NCBI GenBank assembly: GCA_023705985.1
Contig: BPTO01000020.1
Coordinates: 1-32,774 of the forward strand
Direction of reading: 5' to 3'
Length of the DNA stretch: 32,774 bases
From: Candidatus Heimdallarchaeota archaeon
GTDB taxonomy: Archaea > Asgardarchaeota > Heimdallarchaeia > Heimdallarchaeales > Heimdallarchaeaceae
The number at the start of each line of letters is the position of its first letter. Position 1 is the stretch's first letter. The position numbers and the translations under genes are program-made. A model generated the notes under the pieces. It saw only the letters and a program-made list of their open reading frames with translations, had not been told where the DNA came from and searched no databases. This document shows positions 9,218-16,669 of this stretch, piece after piece.

Positions 9218-9280
9218 TTTTAGATGTTAAGAAAGCAATAACACAGAAGTAAGAACCCGAACATCTAAAAGTATTTAAAA
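9218..9280 (+). promoter_or_regulatory. Promoter of the MoxR/VWA operon with an 11-bp inverted repeat
   Basis: TTTTAGATGTT (9218-9228) and its exact complement AACATCTAAAA (9260-9270) flank 31 bp. The right arm abuts a TATA-like TATTTAAAA (9272-9280), about 80 bp before the MoxR ATG. A regulator bound here would cover the BRE/TATA region. The promoter is a sequence-based call; the operator role is an inference. Confidence 0.5.
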
Positions 9281-9351
9281 GCGCACATTTATTGCTTTGT
9301 GCTTGACGGCACACGCTTACAGTTAAAACAACAATAGGAATTACGATAATT

Positions 9352-10233
9352 ATGGAGAGCGCTGTGATGGATAATAAATCGATTAACGAAATGATTACTG
9401 AAGTACAAGACAAATTTAATATTATCGGAAGAGACGGTGAATTAAAGAAATGCCTTGCTGCAAAGTTAGCAAGCAGACACATTCTACTAGAAGGTGACGT
9501 AGGAGTAGGCAAAACAACACTTGCTCATGCTATTGCTTCATATTTCACACAGAATATTGAGCGAGTTGATGGAGATGAACGTTACAGTTCAGCAAAGCTT
9601 GTTGGGCATTTTGATCCACCAATGGTAATTGAGAAGGGTTATAGTTGGGAGTCATTTACAACAGGACCACTCACAAAAGCCATGAAACAAGGAGCCATAT
9701 TATTTCTAAACGAGTTAAACAGGATGCCTGAAGGCACCCAAAACGTTTTACTTTCTGCAATGGATGAGGGTCTCATTATGATTCCTAAACTTGGTGCTGT
9801 TAATGCTAAAGATGGTTTTTTCATTATCAGTGCTATGAACCCCGCAGAGCTAGTAGCAACTACCCCTTTGAGTGAAGCTCTAAGAGATAGGTTTGTTTGG
9901 GTAAGGCTTCCATATCAATCTCAGGAAGAAGAAGAAAATATTGTTCGTGTTCGAACAAATGTCAATGATGACAAAATCATCAAACTTTCTGTTAAGATTA
10001 TTCGTCAGACTCGTGATTGGCCCGAACTACGTCGTGGTTCATCTATTCGTGGTGCTATTGATCTTGCTTCTATTATTCGTTTTCTTGAAGTTAACGAAAT
10101 TGAGTCATGGATAGACGGTTCAATTATGGCTTTAGCCACCAAAGTTGAATTAGAAGATGGTGTTGAGAGTGAAATCGAGGATGTCATTAAGGAAATCGTT
10201 TCAAAAATCTTCAAAGAAGAGGATTTTTTTTAA
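9352..10233 (+). CDS. MoxR-family AAA+ ATPase
   Basis: 293 residues. Walker A is GDVGVGKTT (48-56). Walker B is ILFLNELNRMP (from 116), with the Asn-Glu form usual in MoxR proteins. Sensor 1 is FIISAMNP (from 157), followed by SEALRDRFVWVRLP with arginine-finger candidates, then the helical lid. MoxR ATPases work with VWA-domain partners as chaperones that load metals or remodel protein complexes, and such a partner follows after only 8 bp, so the two form an operon. An alternative start is the ATG at 9367, five codons in. Substrate unknown. Confidence 0.92.
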   Translation: MESAVMDNKSINEMITEVQDKFNIIGRDGELKKCLAAKLASRHILLEGDVGVGKTTLAHAIASYFTQNIERVDGDERYSSAKLVGHFDPPMVIEKGYSWESFTTGPLTKAMKQGAILFLNELNRMPEGTQNVLLSAMDEGLIMIPKLGAVNAKDGFFIISAMNPAELVATTPLSEALRDRFVWVRLPYQSQEEEENIVRVRTNVNDDKIIKLSVKIIRQTRDWPELRRGSSIRGAIDLASIIRFLEVNEIESWIDGSIMALATKVELEDGVESEIEDVIKEIVSKIFKEEDFF

Positions 10234-10241
10234 ATAACGGG

Positions 10242-11315
10242 ATGGGGGTACAATTTCCTGATGGTGTTGATAAACCATATGTCTTCCGAGGACGCATGAA
10301 CAAAAGTCGTCTATTAGAGGCTGAAATAGTTTCAGGAAAACGAAATCCTTCTGTATATGCTAGTTTATCTGAGGGGATGAGTTATTATGAAATAAAAAAG
10401 GCTACAGACTTAGCTATTGATGTAGACAATATGCCTGCTGTTCAAGGTCTTGCTCTTTCCAATAAATTTGCTGTTGCAGAAGCATTAAATTCCAAAAAAG
10501 GTTATAAGTTGATTTCAAGACGAGCTTCAAGAGGAGATGATAGTGCTCCTGAATTGTTCTTTATGCTCCGTTCTGCTTTAGATGAAAGAACAAGACCCAT
10601 ATTTAGAAGATTAGCAAGACAAGTGATTTTATCTACTGCTTTTGGCATGACAGGTCAAGGAATTCGTGGGGAAATTTTTGAACAAACAGAATATGAAATC
10701 GGCTTGGATGAATTTGATATTGACGAAACTCTTGAAAGATTTTTAGAAAACAGAAGTAGAATACTACGCACAGAAGACATTGTAAGCTTGGAAAGAAAGG
10801 AAAGGATGAAGACAGCTGTCTTAATGTTTGATACTTCGGGATCATTATATGGTGAAAGATTTCACACAGCTTGTTTAACAGTAGCAGTTATGGCTTATAA
10901 TTTATCTAAAGACAATTTTAGTGTGGTTTTATTCAATACTAAAGCTACTACAATCAAGACAATAAAAGAGAAAGTACGAACTGATGAGTTAATCAACCGT
11001 ATTCTCGAAAGTGAAAGTGCCGGTTACACAAATATTGCGGAAGGATTAAAATTTGGAGGACTTGAGCTAGAGAAAGTTAAGAAGAAGGGTAAGTTTGGCG
11101 TATTGATTACTGATGGAGCTTTCAATAGGGGGGGTGATCCTAGAATATATCTAAAATATTTCCCAAAACTCCATGTAATTGCTTTACCTAGCAAACAGGA
11201 TTGGGGAAGAAGAGTTTGTAGAGATTTAGCAAGATTAGGAAGAGGAAAATTTGCTGAGGTATCAAGTCATAGAAATCTTCCAAGAATTCTTATGCGGTTG
11301 CTGAGAGAAACATAA
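10242..11315 (+). CDS. VWA (von Willebrand A) domain protein, partner of the MoxR ATPase
   Basis: 357 residues. The N-terminal half (1-185) is mostly helical and charged with no recognised domain. The VWA domain (about 190-350) carries a full MIDAS metal site: DTSGS (197-201), Thr263 in GYTNIAEG and Asp291 in LITDGAF. Its position 8 bp after the MoxR gene is the classic MoxR-VWA pairing, in which the VWA protein acts as adaptor binding the client. There is no signal peptide or membrane segment, so it should be cytoplasmic. The ATG at 10242 has no strong Shine-Dalgarno, and translational coupling from the MoxR stop is likely. The client is not evident from the neighbours. Confidence 0.9.
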   Translation: MGVQFPDGVDKPYVFRGRMNKSRLLEAEIVSGKRNPSVYASLSEGMSYYEIKKATDLAIDVDNMPAVQGLALSNKFAVAEALNSKKGYKLISRRASRGDDSAPELFFMLRSALDERTRPIFRRLARQVILSTAFGMTGQGIRGEIFEQTEYEIGLDEFDIDETLERFLENRSRILRTEDIVSLERKERMKTAVLMFDTSGSLYGERFHTACLTVAVMAYNLSKDNFSVVLFNTKATTIKTIKEKVRTDELINRILESESAGYTNIAEGLKFGGLELEKVKKKGKFGVLITDGAFNRGGDPRIYLKYFPKLHVIALPSKQDWGRRVCRDLARLGRGKFAEVSSHRNLPRILMRLLRET

Positions 11316-11328
11316 GAAGGTGTAAAAA

Positions 11329-13347
11329 ATATCACCAAAAAATAAAAAACAATCTCAGAAAAATATTCCTTATTTAGGACCAAACACACTATTCTTCTGT
11401 TTTGACTGTTTATTACCTTTGATTCAAAGTAGGAAATGTCCCAGCTGTGGAAAAAACATCAAACAAATGCCTTTGACGCCACCTTATGATGCAAGGCCTG
11501 CAGTATCACAAGATATTGATGAAATACGTGAATTACTAATTGATAACTTTGGCGAAGAAGCTGCTTTTGTTAAAGTAGGTGATATTGTTATTCTTAATCA
11601 TGTTGGCTCAGAAGATCAAATGGATGAAATAATATATTTTGGGACAAGGATCGGGGTCAGGAGATATGATTTATTATCAAAACAATGGAAGTTAAAACTT
11701 GATAAAAATGGATTAATCTTAATTGATGGTAAGTGCTCAAAACGATGGGTAACAGTTGTTGAAGGAGCTAAAGATAAAATATTAGAGGGAGCCAATCTCT
11801 TAATTCCAGGTGTAATAAACGCTGATCCTGATATTAAAAAAGGTGATTATATTGTCATTATGGATAGTGATAGAGCAATTATCGCAGGAGGGATTGCGAA
11901 AATAGATGAATCTGAAAGAAAAAGTGTAGAAAAAGGTGTTTATGCAAAAAATTACTCAATAATCAATAAAACATACTCTCCACCCACTAAGGAAATTTCA
12001 TGGGAAGAAGTTATAAGATGGAATAAGAAGCAGTTGGAGAATATCGAAAGAGAATCTATTTGGAATATTAGAACAATTAAAGAAGATTTGAAATTACCCG
12101 TTGTTGTATCATTTAGTGGTGGAAAAGATAGTTTGGTTACATTAGCACTTGTTAATAAAGCATTAAACAATGAAGAATTCAAAATCCTTTTTGTTGATAC
12201 TGGAATAGAATTTCCTGAAACAGTTCAATATGTAAACGAAAGTATTGAATATTTTGGTTTAGAAGATCGTTTAATCATCGAGAAAGTTGATTCTAATCTG
12301 TTTTGGGATTCTTTTGAGAAATTTGGTCCGCCTGCTAGAGATTTCAGATATTGTTGTAAATTTGCGAAATTGGGACCAATAAGGAAAGCTTTGGAAAGAG
12401 AACGATTCGGTGAACAATTCATTAGTTTTGTTGGACAAAGAAGATATGAATCATACCGACGAGCAAGTTCAGAAATATGGCAAAACCAGTATGTTCCTAA
12501 CCAAATAAATATTTCACCCATCCAAAATTGGACAGCGTTTATGATTTGGTTATATATTTACTGGCAAAATCTTCCTTATAATCCATTATACAATGAAGGT
12601 TATGAGAGAATAGGGTGCTGGACTTGTCCATCTTCGAATATGTCACAAATGAAGATATTGAAGAAAAATCACACTAAATTATATGAAAAGCTTCACAGCG
12701 CTCTTATTCAATGGCAATCTACTCGAGATTTACCAGAAGAATATTTAACCCTAGGTCTTTGGAGATTTAAACAAATACCTAAAAAAATCCTAAATATTGT
12801 ATCCTTACCAGACGTTTCTGAAAAGGTTAGTCAAGCAACAGATTTGTCATCCTTACAAGTTGTACAAAGTGAGTGCAAGTCAGATCCAACAACGATTATT
12901 GGGGCGTTTTCAACAAACATTTCCATTGATAGGACAAGTAACACCCTGAACATTCTAGGAGATGTTAAGGTAAATAAAAAACTACAATATTTGCAAGTTA
13001 AAGATAAGAATTCTACCACTCTACTTTTCTCTGATGGGTCATTTAAAATTACGTTAAAAAACAAACCACCGATTTCTAGAAATTTTGTTAAAAAAACAAT
13101 CTCGAACTTTGTTCTTAGCGTTCTGAGATCGCTTGAATGCAGTGAATGTGGATTATGTGTTAGTGAATGTGAAAAGGGAGCAATTAAAATAGTGGATAAA
13201 ATGCTCATAGTAGACCCAAATCTCTGCAATCACTGCGAAAATTGCTTCAGCGTATGTCCAATTGTAACTATTATTCATAGAGAGTTAACAGGTAAAATAA
13301 GTGAAATTTTAAAAGAAGAATTGCAATTTACTTATTTAAAAACTTAG
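11329..13347 (+). CDS. Zinc ribbon-PUA-PAPS reductase-like-ferredoxin fusion protein
   Basis: Domains in order, numbered from 11329: a zinc ribbon in which CFDC (from residue 24) pairs with CPSCG (from 37), then TPPYDARPA typical of the archaeal family; a PUA-like domain (about 140-195); a PAPS reductase/ATP-pyrophosphatase domain with P-loop SGGKDS (263-268), GQRRYESYR and GCWTCPSS; and a C-terminal di-cluster ferredoxin, CSECGLCVSEC and CNHCENCFSVCP. The combination matches a known archaeal PAPS reductase-like family. The PUA domain suggests an RNA substrate, so sulfur transfer or tRNA modification is as likely as sulfate assimilation. The first ATG/GTG/TTG (TTG, 11419) would cut the zinc ribbon in half. 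The frame is open back to 11326, and an ATA at 11329 lies 6 nt behind AAGGTG, so I propose that start. TTG 11419 is the conventional alternative. Confidence 0.9.
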   Translation: MSPKNKKQSQKNIPYLGPNTLFFCFDCLLPLIQSRKCPSCGKNIKQMPLTPPYDARPAVSQDIDEIRELLIDNFGEEAAFVKVGDIVILNHVGSEDQMDEIIYFGTRIGVRRYDLLSKQWKLKLDKNGLILIDGKCSKRWVTVVEGAKDKILEGANLLIPGVINADPDIKKGDYIVIMDSDRAIIAGGIAKIDESERKSVEKGVYAKNYSIINKTYSPPTKEISWEEVIRWNKKQLENIERESIWNIRTIKEDLKLPVVVSFSGGKDSLVTLALVNKALNNEEFKILFVDTGIEFPETVQYVNESIEYFGLEDRLIIEKVDSNLFWDSFEKFGPPARDFRYCCKFAKLGPIRKALERERFGEQFISFVGQRRYESYRRASSEIWQNQYVPNQINISPIQNWTAFMIWLYIYWQNLPYNPLYNEGYERIGCWTCPSSNMSQMKILKKNHTKLYEKLHSALIQWQSTRDLPEEYLTLGLWRFKQIPKKILNIVSLPDVSEKVSQATDLSSLQVVQSECKSDPTTIIGAFSTNISIDRTSNTLNILGDVKVNKKLQYLQVKDKNSTTLLFSDGSFKITLKNKPPISRNFVKKTISNFVLSVLRSLECSECGLCVSECEKGAIKIVDKMLIVDPNLCNHCENCFSVCPIVTIIHRELTGKISEILKEELQFTYLKT

Positions 13348-13561
13348 TTTTAATGATTTTGAAAACAGAATACCCAACCCCAAAAACCAACACCACTAGA
13401 GAAACATAAGCGAAAACTATCATTTCAGCAAAAAACCCCTTAATCAGAAAATAGATTAAAAGACCAATAATAGGTATGCCAATAGCTGCATTAAAAACTG
13501 CCATTTTACTTATTTTTTCTGGTTTTTCTTCATTTTCATCAAATTGGAAACCATAATTCAT
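13328..13561 (-). CDS. Small membrane protein of unknown function
   Basis: 77 residues from the ATG at 13561 (an in-frame ATG at 13603 adds 14 poorly convincing residues). A hydrophilic acidic N-terminus (FDENEEKPEKIS) is followed by two hydrophobic helices separated by a short loop (NAAIGIPIIGLLIYFLI and VFAYVSLVVLVFGVGYSVF) and a basic end, KIIKTKF. The helix-loop-helix layout with a Lys-rich tail suggests a two-span membrane protein with both ends in the cytoplasm. Its stop overlaps the end of the convergent PAPS reductase-like gene by 20 bp. No family recognised. Confidence 0.6.
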   Translation of the reverse strand: MNYGFQFDENEEKPEKISKMAVFNAAIGIPIIGLLIYFLIKGFFAEMIVFAYVSLVVLVFGVGYSVFKIIKTKFLNK

Positions 13562-13665
13562 TTTAATCATTAATTTTACTATTTTACAATATTTAACTAC
13601 CACTATTTTTTTCTCTGAAAATAAAAAAATGGATAAAAGCTAAGAGAAAAACAAAACTTGATTAT

Positions 13666-13765
13666 AGTCCAATAGAAGTTATGCACCTCAGATTCTAGTT
13701 TTGTGTATATGTGTCACTTAGTTTCTGTTGTTTTGTTATATCTTTAGCTCATAATTAGATTAACA
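13666..13765 (+). repeat. Leader repeat of the first peptide/TPR module (copy A)
   Basis: The first ~65 bp match 2126-2225 (inverted). The part from GTCACTT (13712) on is shared with the leaders at 20792 and, inverted, at 25690-25806, including CTGTTGTT and the ATTAGATTAACACAATT stretch. It precedes the peptide ORF at 13782 and probably holds its promoter. The gene-free stretch 13604-13991 is filled by this repeat, the peptide ORF, its terminator and the TPR promoter. Confidence 0.8.
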
Positions 13766-13781
13766 CAATTAGAAGTGATGC

Positions 13782-13844
13782 ATGATGTTTGATCCTAGCG
13801 AACCAGGCGATGAACATATAACTCCTCCAATTTGGAGCCCTTGA
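13782..13844 (+). CDS. Short peptide ORF (20 codons) upstream of TPR gene A
   Basis: Reads MMFDPSEPGDEHITPPIWSP, acidic and proline-rich, ending in TGA; the second ATG (13785) may be the real start. A homologous ORF at 20864 encodes MYDPSEPGDEHITPPFWQP. The two differ at three synonymous third positions (GAT/GAC, CCA/CCT twice), one conservative change (Ile/Phe) and Ser/Gln, and the stop is at the same place although TGA has become TAG. That pattern favours a translated peptide over a conserved RNA alone. There is no strong Shine-Dalgarno (GAAGTG lies before the first ATG). A T-rich terminator follows directly, so it appears to be its own short transcript ahead of the TPR gene. No signal sequence is visible. 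A signalling or leader peptide is possible; function is unknown. Confidence 0.5.
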   Translation: MMFDPSEPGDEHITPPIWSP

Positions 13845-13873
13845 GGAAGCGTTTTTCCTTTTCTTTTTTTTTT
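13823..13873 (+). terminator. Stem plus T-tract terminator after peptide A
   Basis: TCCTC (13823-13827) can pair with GAGGA (13843-13847), and a long T-rich tract (13852-13873) follows. The same arrangement is kept at 20902-20956. It separates the peptide transcript from the TPR promoter. Confidence 0.55.
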
Positions 13874-13912
13874 GTAAAATCAATGTATAATTAGAAGTGT
13901 GCTAATATCAAA

Positions 13913-13952
13913 ACTGCAATCTAACTGCAATCTAAGAACAACGGTTTATAAA
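13913..13952 (+). promoter_or_regulatory. TPR gene A promoter with tandem 11-bp operator-like repeat
   Basis: ACTGCAATCTA occurs twice head to tail (13913-13923 and 13924-13934), 10 bp before the TATA box TTTATAAA (13945-13952). Transcription should begin near 13972-13976, giving a short leader with AGGTG before the TTG start. The whole block is nearly identical at 20996-21036, so the tandem repeat is probably a regulator site; the regulator is unknown. Confidence 0.65.
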
Positions 13953-13991
13953 GACTATTTCACTGAGTATAATTGAGTTAGGTGATTTTAT

Positions 13992-15557
13992 TTGTGCTAT
14001 AAAGACATGGCTAGAGAACTTGAAATGGTTCAATCTGTTGAAGAATTGAGACCTGTGCTTGTTAATTTACAGGTTTTTGCATCTAATAATCGATCAAGCA
14101 AAAAGGCTTCAGTTTTAATTCGGAAAGCAATTGAAAAAAATGAGATTGTAAACGACAATAAATCTCGAGTTATTCTGTACGATCTTCAGATCCGTCAACT
14201 CTATCATCAAACAAATCATCTGTTAGAAATCAATAACCTTCTCTCTTCAATGCGTTCTTTAACTGAAGAATTAAATTATCAAGAGGGGTTAGCTCTATTT
14301 TATCAACTAACCTGGCATATAGAAAAATTCAAAGATAACAAGAAAATAAGTGCTGAAGCTATCAATGAATCACTAAAAATACTAAACAATCTCTCTGAAC
14401 AAGATGGTTATGTTTACAACTTCTGCAGATACTCTTATGCTGTTGAACGATGGTTGGAAAAGCGCGATTCTACAAGTGCCGATATTCTAGAAAAGTGTGC
14501 AGAATATTTCTTCCAAAATGGGTTTTATAGAAGTTTGGTTCAAACTTTAGGACTGTTACTGATAATTTATCAACAAACGCAAAACAGGGAGAAAGTGCTA
14601 GAAATATCTCAAGTGTTATTAGGGAATAAAAGCGTTTTTGAAAGACTACCTAAAGATGTTCAAGCATATACGCAATATGTAGCGGGGGTAGGATATATGT
14701 TACAATTTTGTTTGGAAAACGCTGAAACCCATTTTGGAAGAGCGCACAAAATTTTCAAAGTTACCCATAAACAAACCATCTATATCAGTAACTATGTTTT
14801 GGTTTTATCCTATCTTTCAATGTCACAAGCACTTCAAGGAAAAATGGATCAAGCTATTCAAGTAATTGATGAAACAGAAAAGCTATTGCAAGACGACTTT
14901 ATTCAAAAAAACTTGGATAAAGTAAATAAGCGCCAAATTGCTCATACTTTCAATCTGATAAAATTCTATATCCAGACACGAAGGAAAGATTTCAACATTG
15001 AAGGATCTAGTAATTTAATCGAAAACATTTATTCTGGTATGAAAATCAATTACAGCGATGCGATAATGTTGAGCGAATTTCTCCTAAATGCTCAATTGTC
15101 TGATGAACAACTACTAGAGTTACAAAAGAAGGATAATCCAAGTCTAAAAAGAGCAAAGCACATTGCTTCATTTATGATGGAAAAAACAAGGACAGATGTA
15201 GCACTTACAGCTGTAGAACGTTTAAGAAACTGCATTGTTAGCTTGTGGAAAAGAAGAATTCCTAAGGACGATACTTTTGTAGAACAATCTTTTGTTGATC
15301 TCTTACTTGCTCGACAGTATTATGATATGAAACGTTTCGATGAGATAAACAAACTCTTGAAACCTTACAGTGATAATTTGGATACGATCGAAGTTTTAGA
15401 GCAAAGGTTATTCATTAAAGGTATGATGCTTTTCGCTGCGCATAGAAGTGGGGATTTCACCGCTGCACCCAAATTCTCCAAAACTATTATAGAATGCAAG
15501 AGCAACGATTTCACAAGCTTAGAAGAATATTTTCAAAATATTAGCACAGTACGGTAA
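13992..15557 (+). CDS. TPR-repeat helical protein A (paralogue of the gene at 21074)
   Basis: 521 residues, almost wholly helical, with TPR-like repeats; one clear region is about 150-300, with SADILEKCAEYFFQNGFY and SYLSMSQALQGKMDQAIQ. No DNA-binding, catalytic, signal or membrane segment is visible. The TTG start lies 7 nt after AGGTG, and the same arrangement in the paralogue supports it. From about residue 150 to the end the paralogues are nearly identical, while residues 1-150 are only moderately similar, as expected if the N-terminus has a variable ligand or partner. The peptide ORF upstream recalls peptide-sensing TPR regulators of the RRNPP type, but those usually carry an N-terminal HTH, which I do not see. 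Function unknown. Confidence 0.85.
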   Translation: MCYKDMARELEMVQSVEELRPVLVNLQVFASNNRSSKKASVLIRKAIEKNEIVNDNKSRVILYDLQIRQLYHQTNHLLEINNLLSSMRSLTEELNYQEGLALFYQLTWHIEKFKDNKKISAEAINESLKILNNLSEQDGYVYNFCRYSYAVERWLEKRDSTSADILEKCAEYFFQNGFYRSLVQTLGLLLIIYQQTQNREKVLEISQVLLGNKSVFERLPKDVQAYTQYVAGVGYMLQFCLENAETHFGRAHKIFKVTHKQTIYISNYVLVLSYLSMSQALQGKMDQAIQVIDETEKLLQDDFIQKNLDKVNKRQIAHTFNLIKFYIQTRRKDFNIEGSSNLIENIYSGMKINYSDAIMLSEFLLNAQLSDEQLLELQKKDNPSLKRAKHIASFMMEKTRTDVALTAVERLRNCIVSLWKRRIPKDDTFVEQSFVDLLLARQYYDMKRFDEINKLLKPYSDNLDTIEVLEQRLFIKGMMLFAAHRSGDFTAAPKFSKTIIECKSNDFTSLEEYFQNISTVR

Positions 15558-15671
15558 TGTATTTGTAACTTGGTTTGTGGAAATTAGCGCTTGTTCTTAT
15601 TTACATCTCTCTTTCACTAAATAGTGAGTTATAAAATTCTCCTTGACGTATTAGTCTATCAAAACAAATAA

Positions 15672-15758
15672 TAGCGAAGTTTTGAGAAGAGTCTATCATT
15701 CGAGGCAAATATGCTATAAGTCAAGACCCACACAAGGAAAACTTCGCTAATATAGCAT
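15672..15758 (+). other. Interleaved inverted repeats, possible H-type pseudoknot RNA
   Basis: Arm 1 TAGCGAAGTTTT (15672-15683) is perfectly complementary to AAAACTTCGCTA (15738-15749). Inside its loop, ATGCTATA (15711-15718) is complementary to TATAGCAT (15751-15758), which follows the second arm after one base. This interleaving is the signature of a pseudoknot. It lies between the convergent TPR and pilin-like genes. It could instead be the ends of a small mobile element, and the strand is not known. Confidence 0.35.
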
Positions 15759-15790
15759 TGTACCTTCAGTTTAATAAATCCTATTCTCAC

Positions 15791-16606
15791 TCATATGGTT
15801 CTAAATTCAATGTATATGTGCATGACATTTAGAGTTAAATCAAAAGAAGCTTGAGCTAATGGATAATCAATCACTTGAAAGAAATCACTTGATTGTGCTT
15901 TGATGGTCAAGAAATCTCCGTATGTACCAAGATAGGTGGAATTAACTACTTGACTCTGTTTTCGTATTTGTATTTTTGTTTCAGTATTAATAACAGGGAA
16001 GTATTCTCCCTGGCCATCAGCTGTCTTGGAAGTATTAAGATGAATTAAGATTAAATTAATTTCCAACTCATTATCACTCACGTATTCAACATTCATAAAG
16101 ACACTATAAGACAATTTGAGAATTTTCTTTCCTTCTAGAGTCTGATGCACGATATTAGTGACTTGAGCAGTTCTATTGATAGAATTCACTAATATATACG
16201 GATCCCCAAAATCATAGATTGTGCCGCTAACCTCCTTAAAATTACCATTGAGCACGTATACTAATTCACCCATTGTATAATTGGATTCATCAATTAAAAG
16301 CCCCTCAGATTCAATTATTAACATGATTGGGTTACCGCTAGTGTATACGTCCAGAACACCGTTTGAAATGCCATACCTGACTACCTCGGACGAGTTTTCT
16401 GGTTTGTTGACTAGTTGTTTAATTACTGCATCAATATTAAGAAAATTGTTTGTTGCTGCGGTTAAATTACTTTGAGTTTGAAAATTTTCTATAGCCGGGA
16501 TTATTTGAGCTAAAGCTAATCCCAAACTAGAAACCATAACTGTAAATAATATTAGTGTAGAAATAACATTACTAACTCCTTTTCTAGATTTGAGTAGCTT
16601 TTTCAT
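15791..16606 (-). CDS. Type IV pilin/archaellin-like secreted protein
   Basis: 271 residues. The N-terminus is a class III (prepilin) signal: basic MKKLLKSRKG followed by a hydrophobic helix, VSNVISTLILFTVMVSSLGL, with predicted prepilin-peptidase cleavage after Gly10. The long remainder is beta-rich with several NxS/T sites (for example NLT, NSS, NYT, NRT, NTS, NST) as expected for a surface protein. No pilus assembly ATPase, membrane protein or prepilin peptidase is nearby, so it is an orphan pilin-like gene. A TATA-like element lies about 30 bp upstream. The C-terminus shows no sorting motif for the archaeosortase at 2341. Confidence 0.78.
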   Translation of the reverse strand: MKKLLKSRKGVSNVISTLILFTVMVSSLGLALAQIIPAIENFQTQSNLTAATNNFLNIDAVIKQLVNKPENSSEVVRYGISNGVLDVYTSGNPIMLIIESEGLLIDESNYTMGELVYVLNGNFKEVSGTIYDFGDPYILVNSINRTAQVTNIVHQTLEGKKILKLSYSVFMNVEYVSDNELEINLILIHLNTSKTADGQGEYFPVINTETKIQIRKQSQVVNSTYLGTYGDFLTIKAQSSDFFQVIDYPLAQASFDLTLNVMHIYIEFRTI

Positions 16607-16630
16607 GTATGTATCTCTTATTTAACGCAT

Positions 16631-16640
16631 TATATAAATT
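16631..16640 (-). promoter_or_regulatory. TATA box of the pilin-like gene
   Basis: AATTTATATA on the minus strand, about 25-35 bp before the ATG at 16606. At this spacing the transcript should be leaderless or have a very short leader. Confidence 0.5.
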
Positions 16641-16669
16641 TGTTGACTGAATGCGTAGTGACCCCATAA

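Noticed and set aside
12831-13229. Minus-strand frame (132 codons) opposite the PAPS reductase-like gene
   Set aside because: Antisense to the ferredoxin and linker part, whose cysteine motifs show the plus strand is coding.
13913-13934. Tandem ACTGCAATCTA considered as a CRISPR or satellite remnant
   Set aside because: Only two units without spacers, fixed next to a TATA box in both paralogous promoters; an operator fits better.
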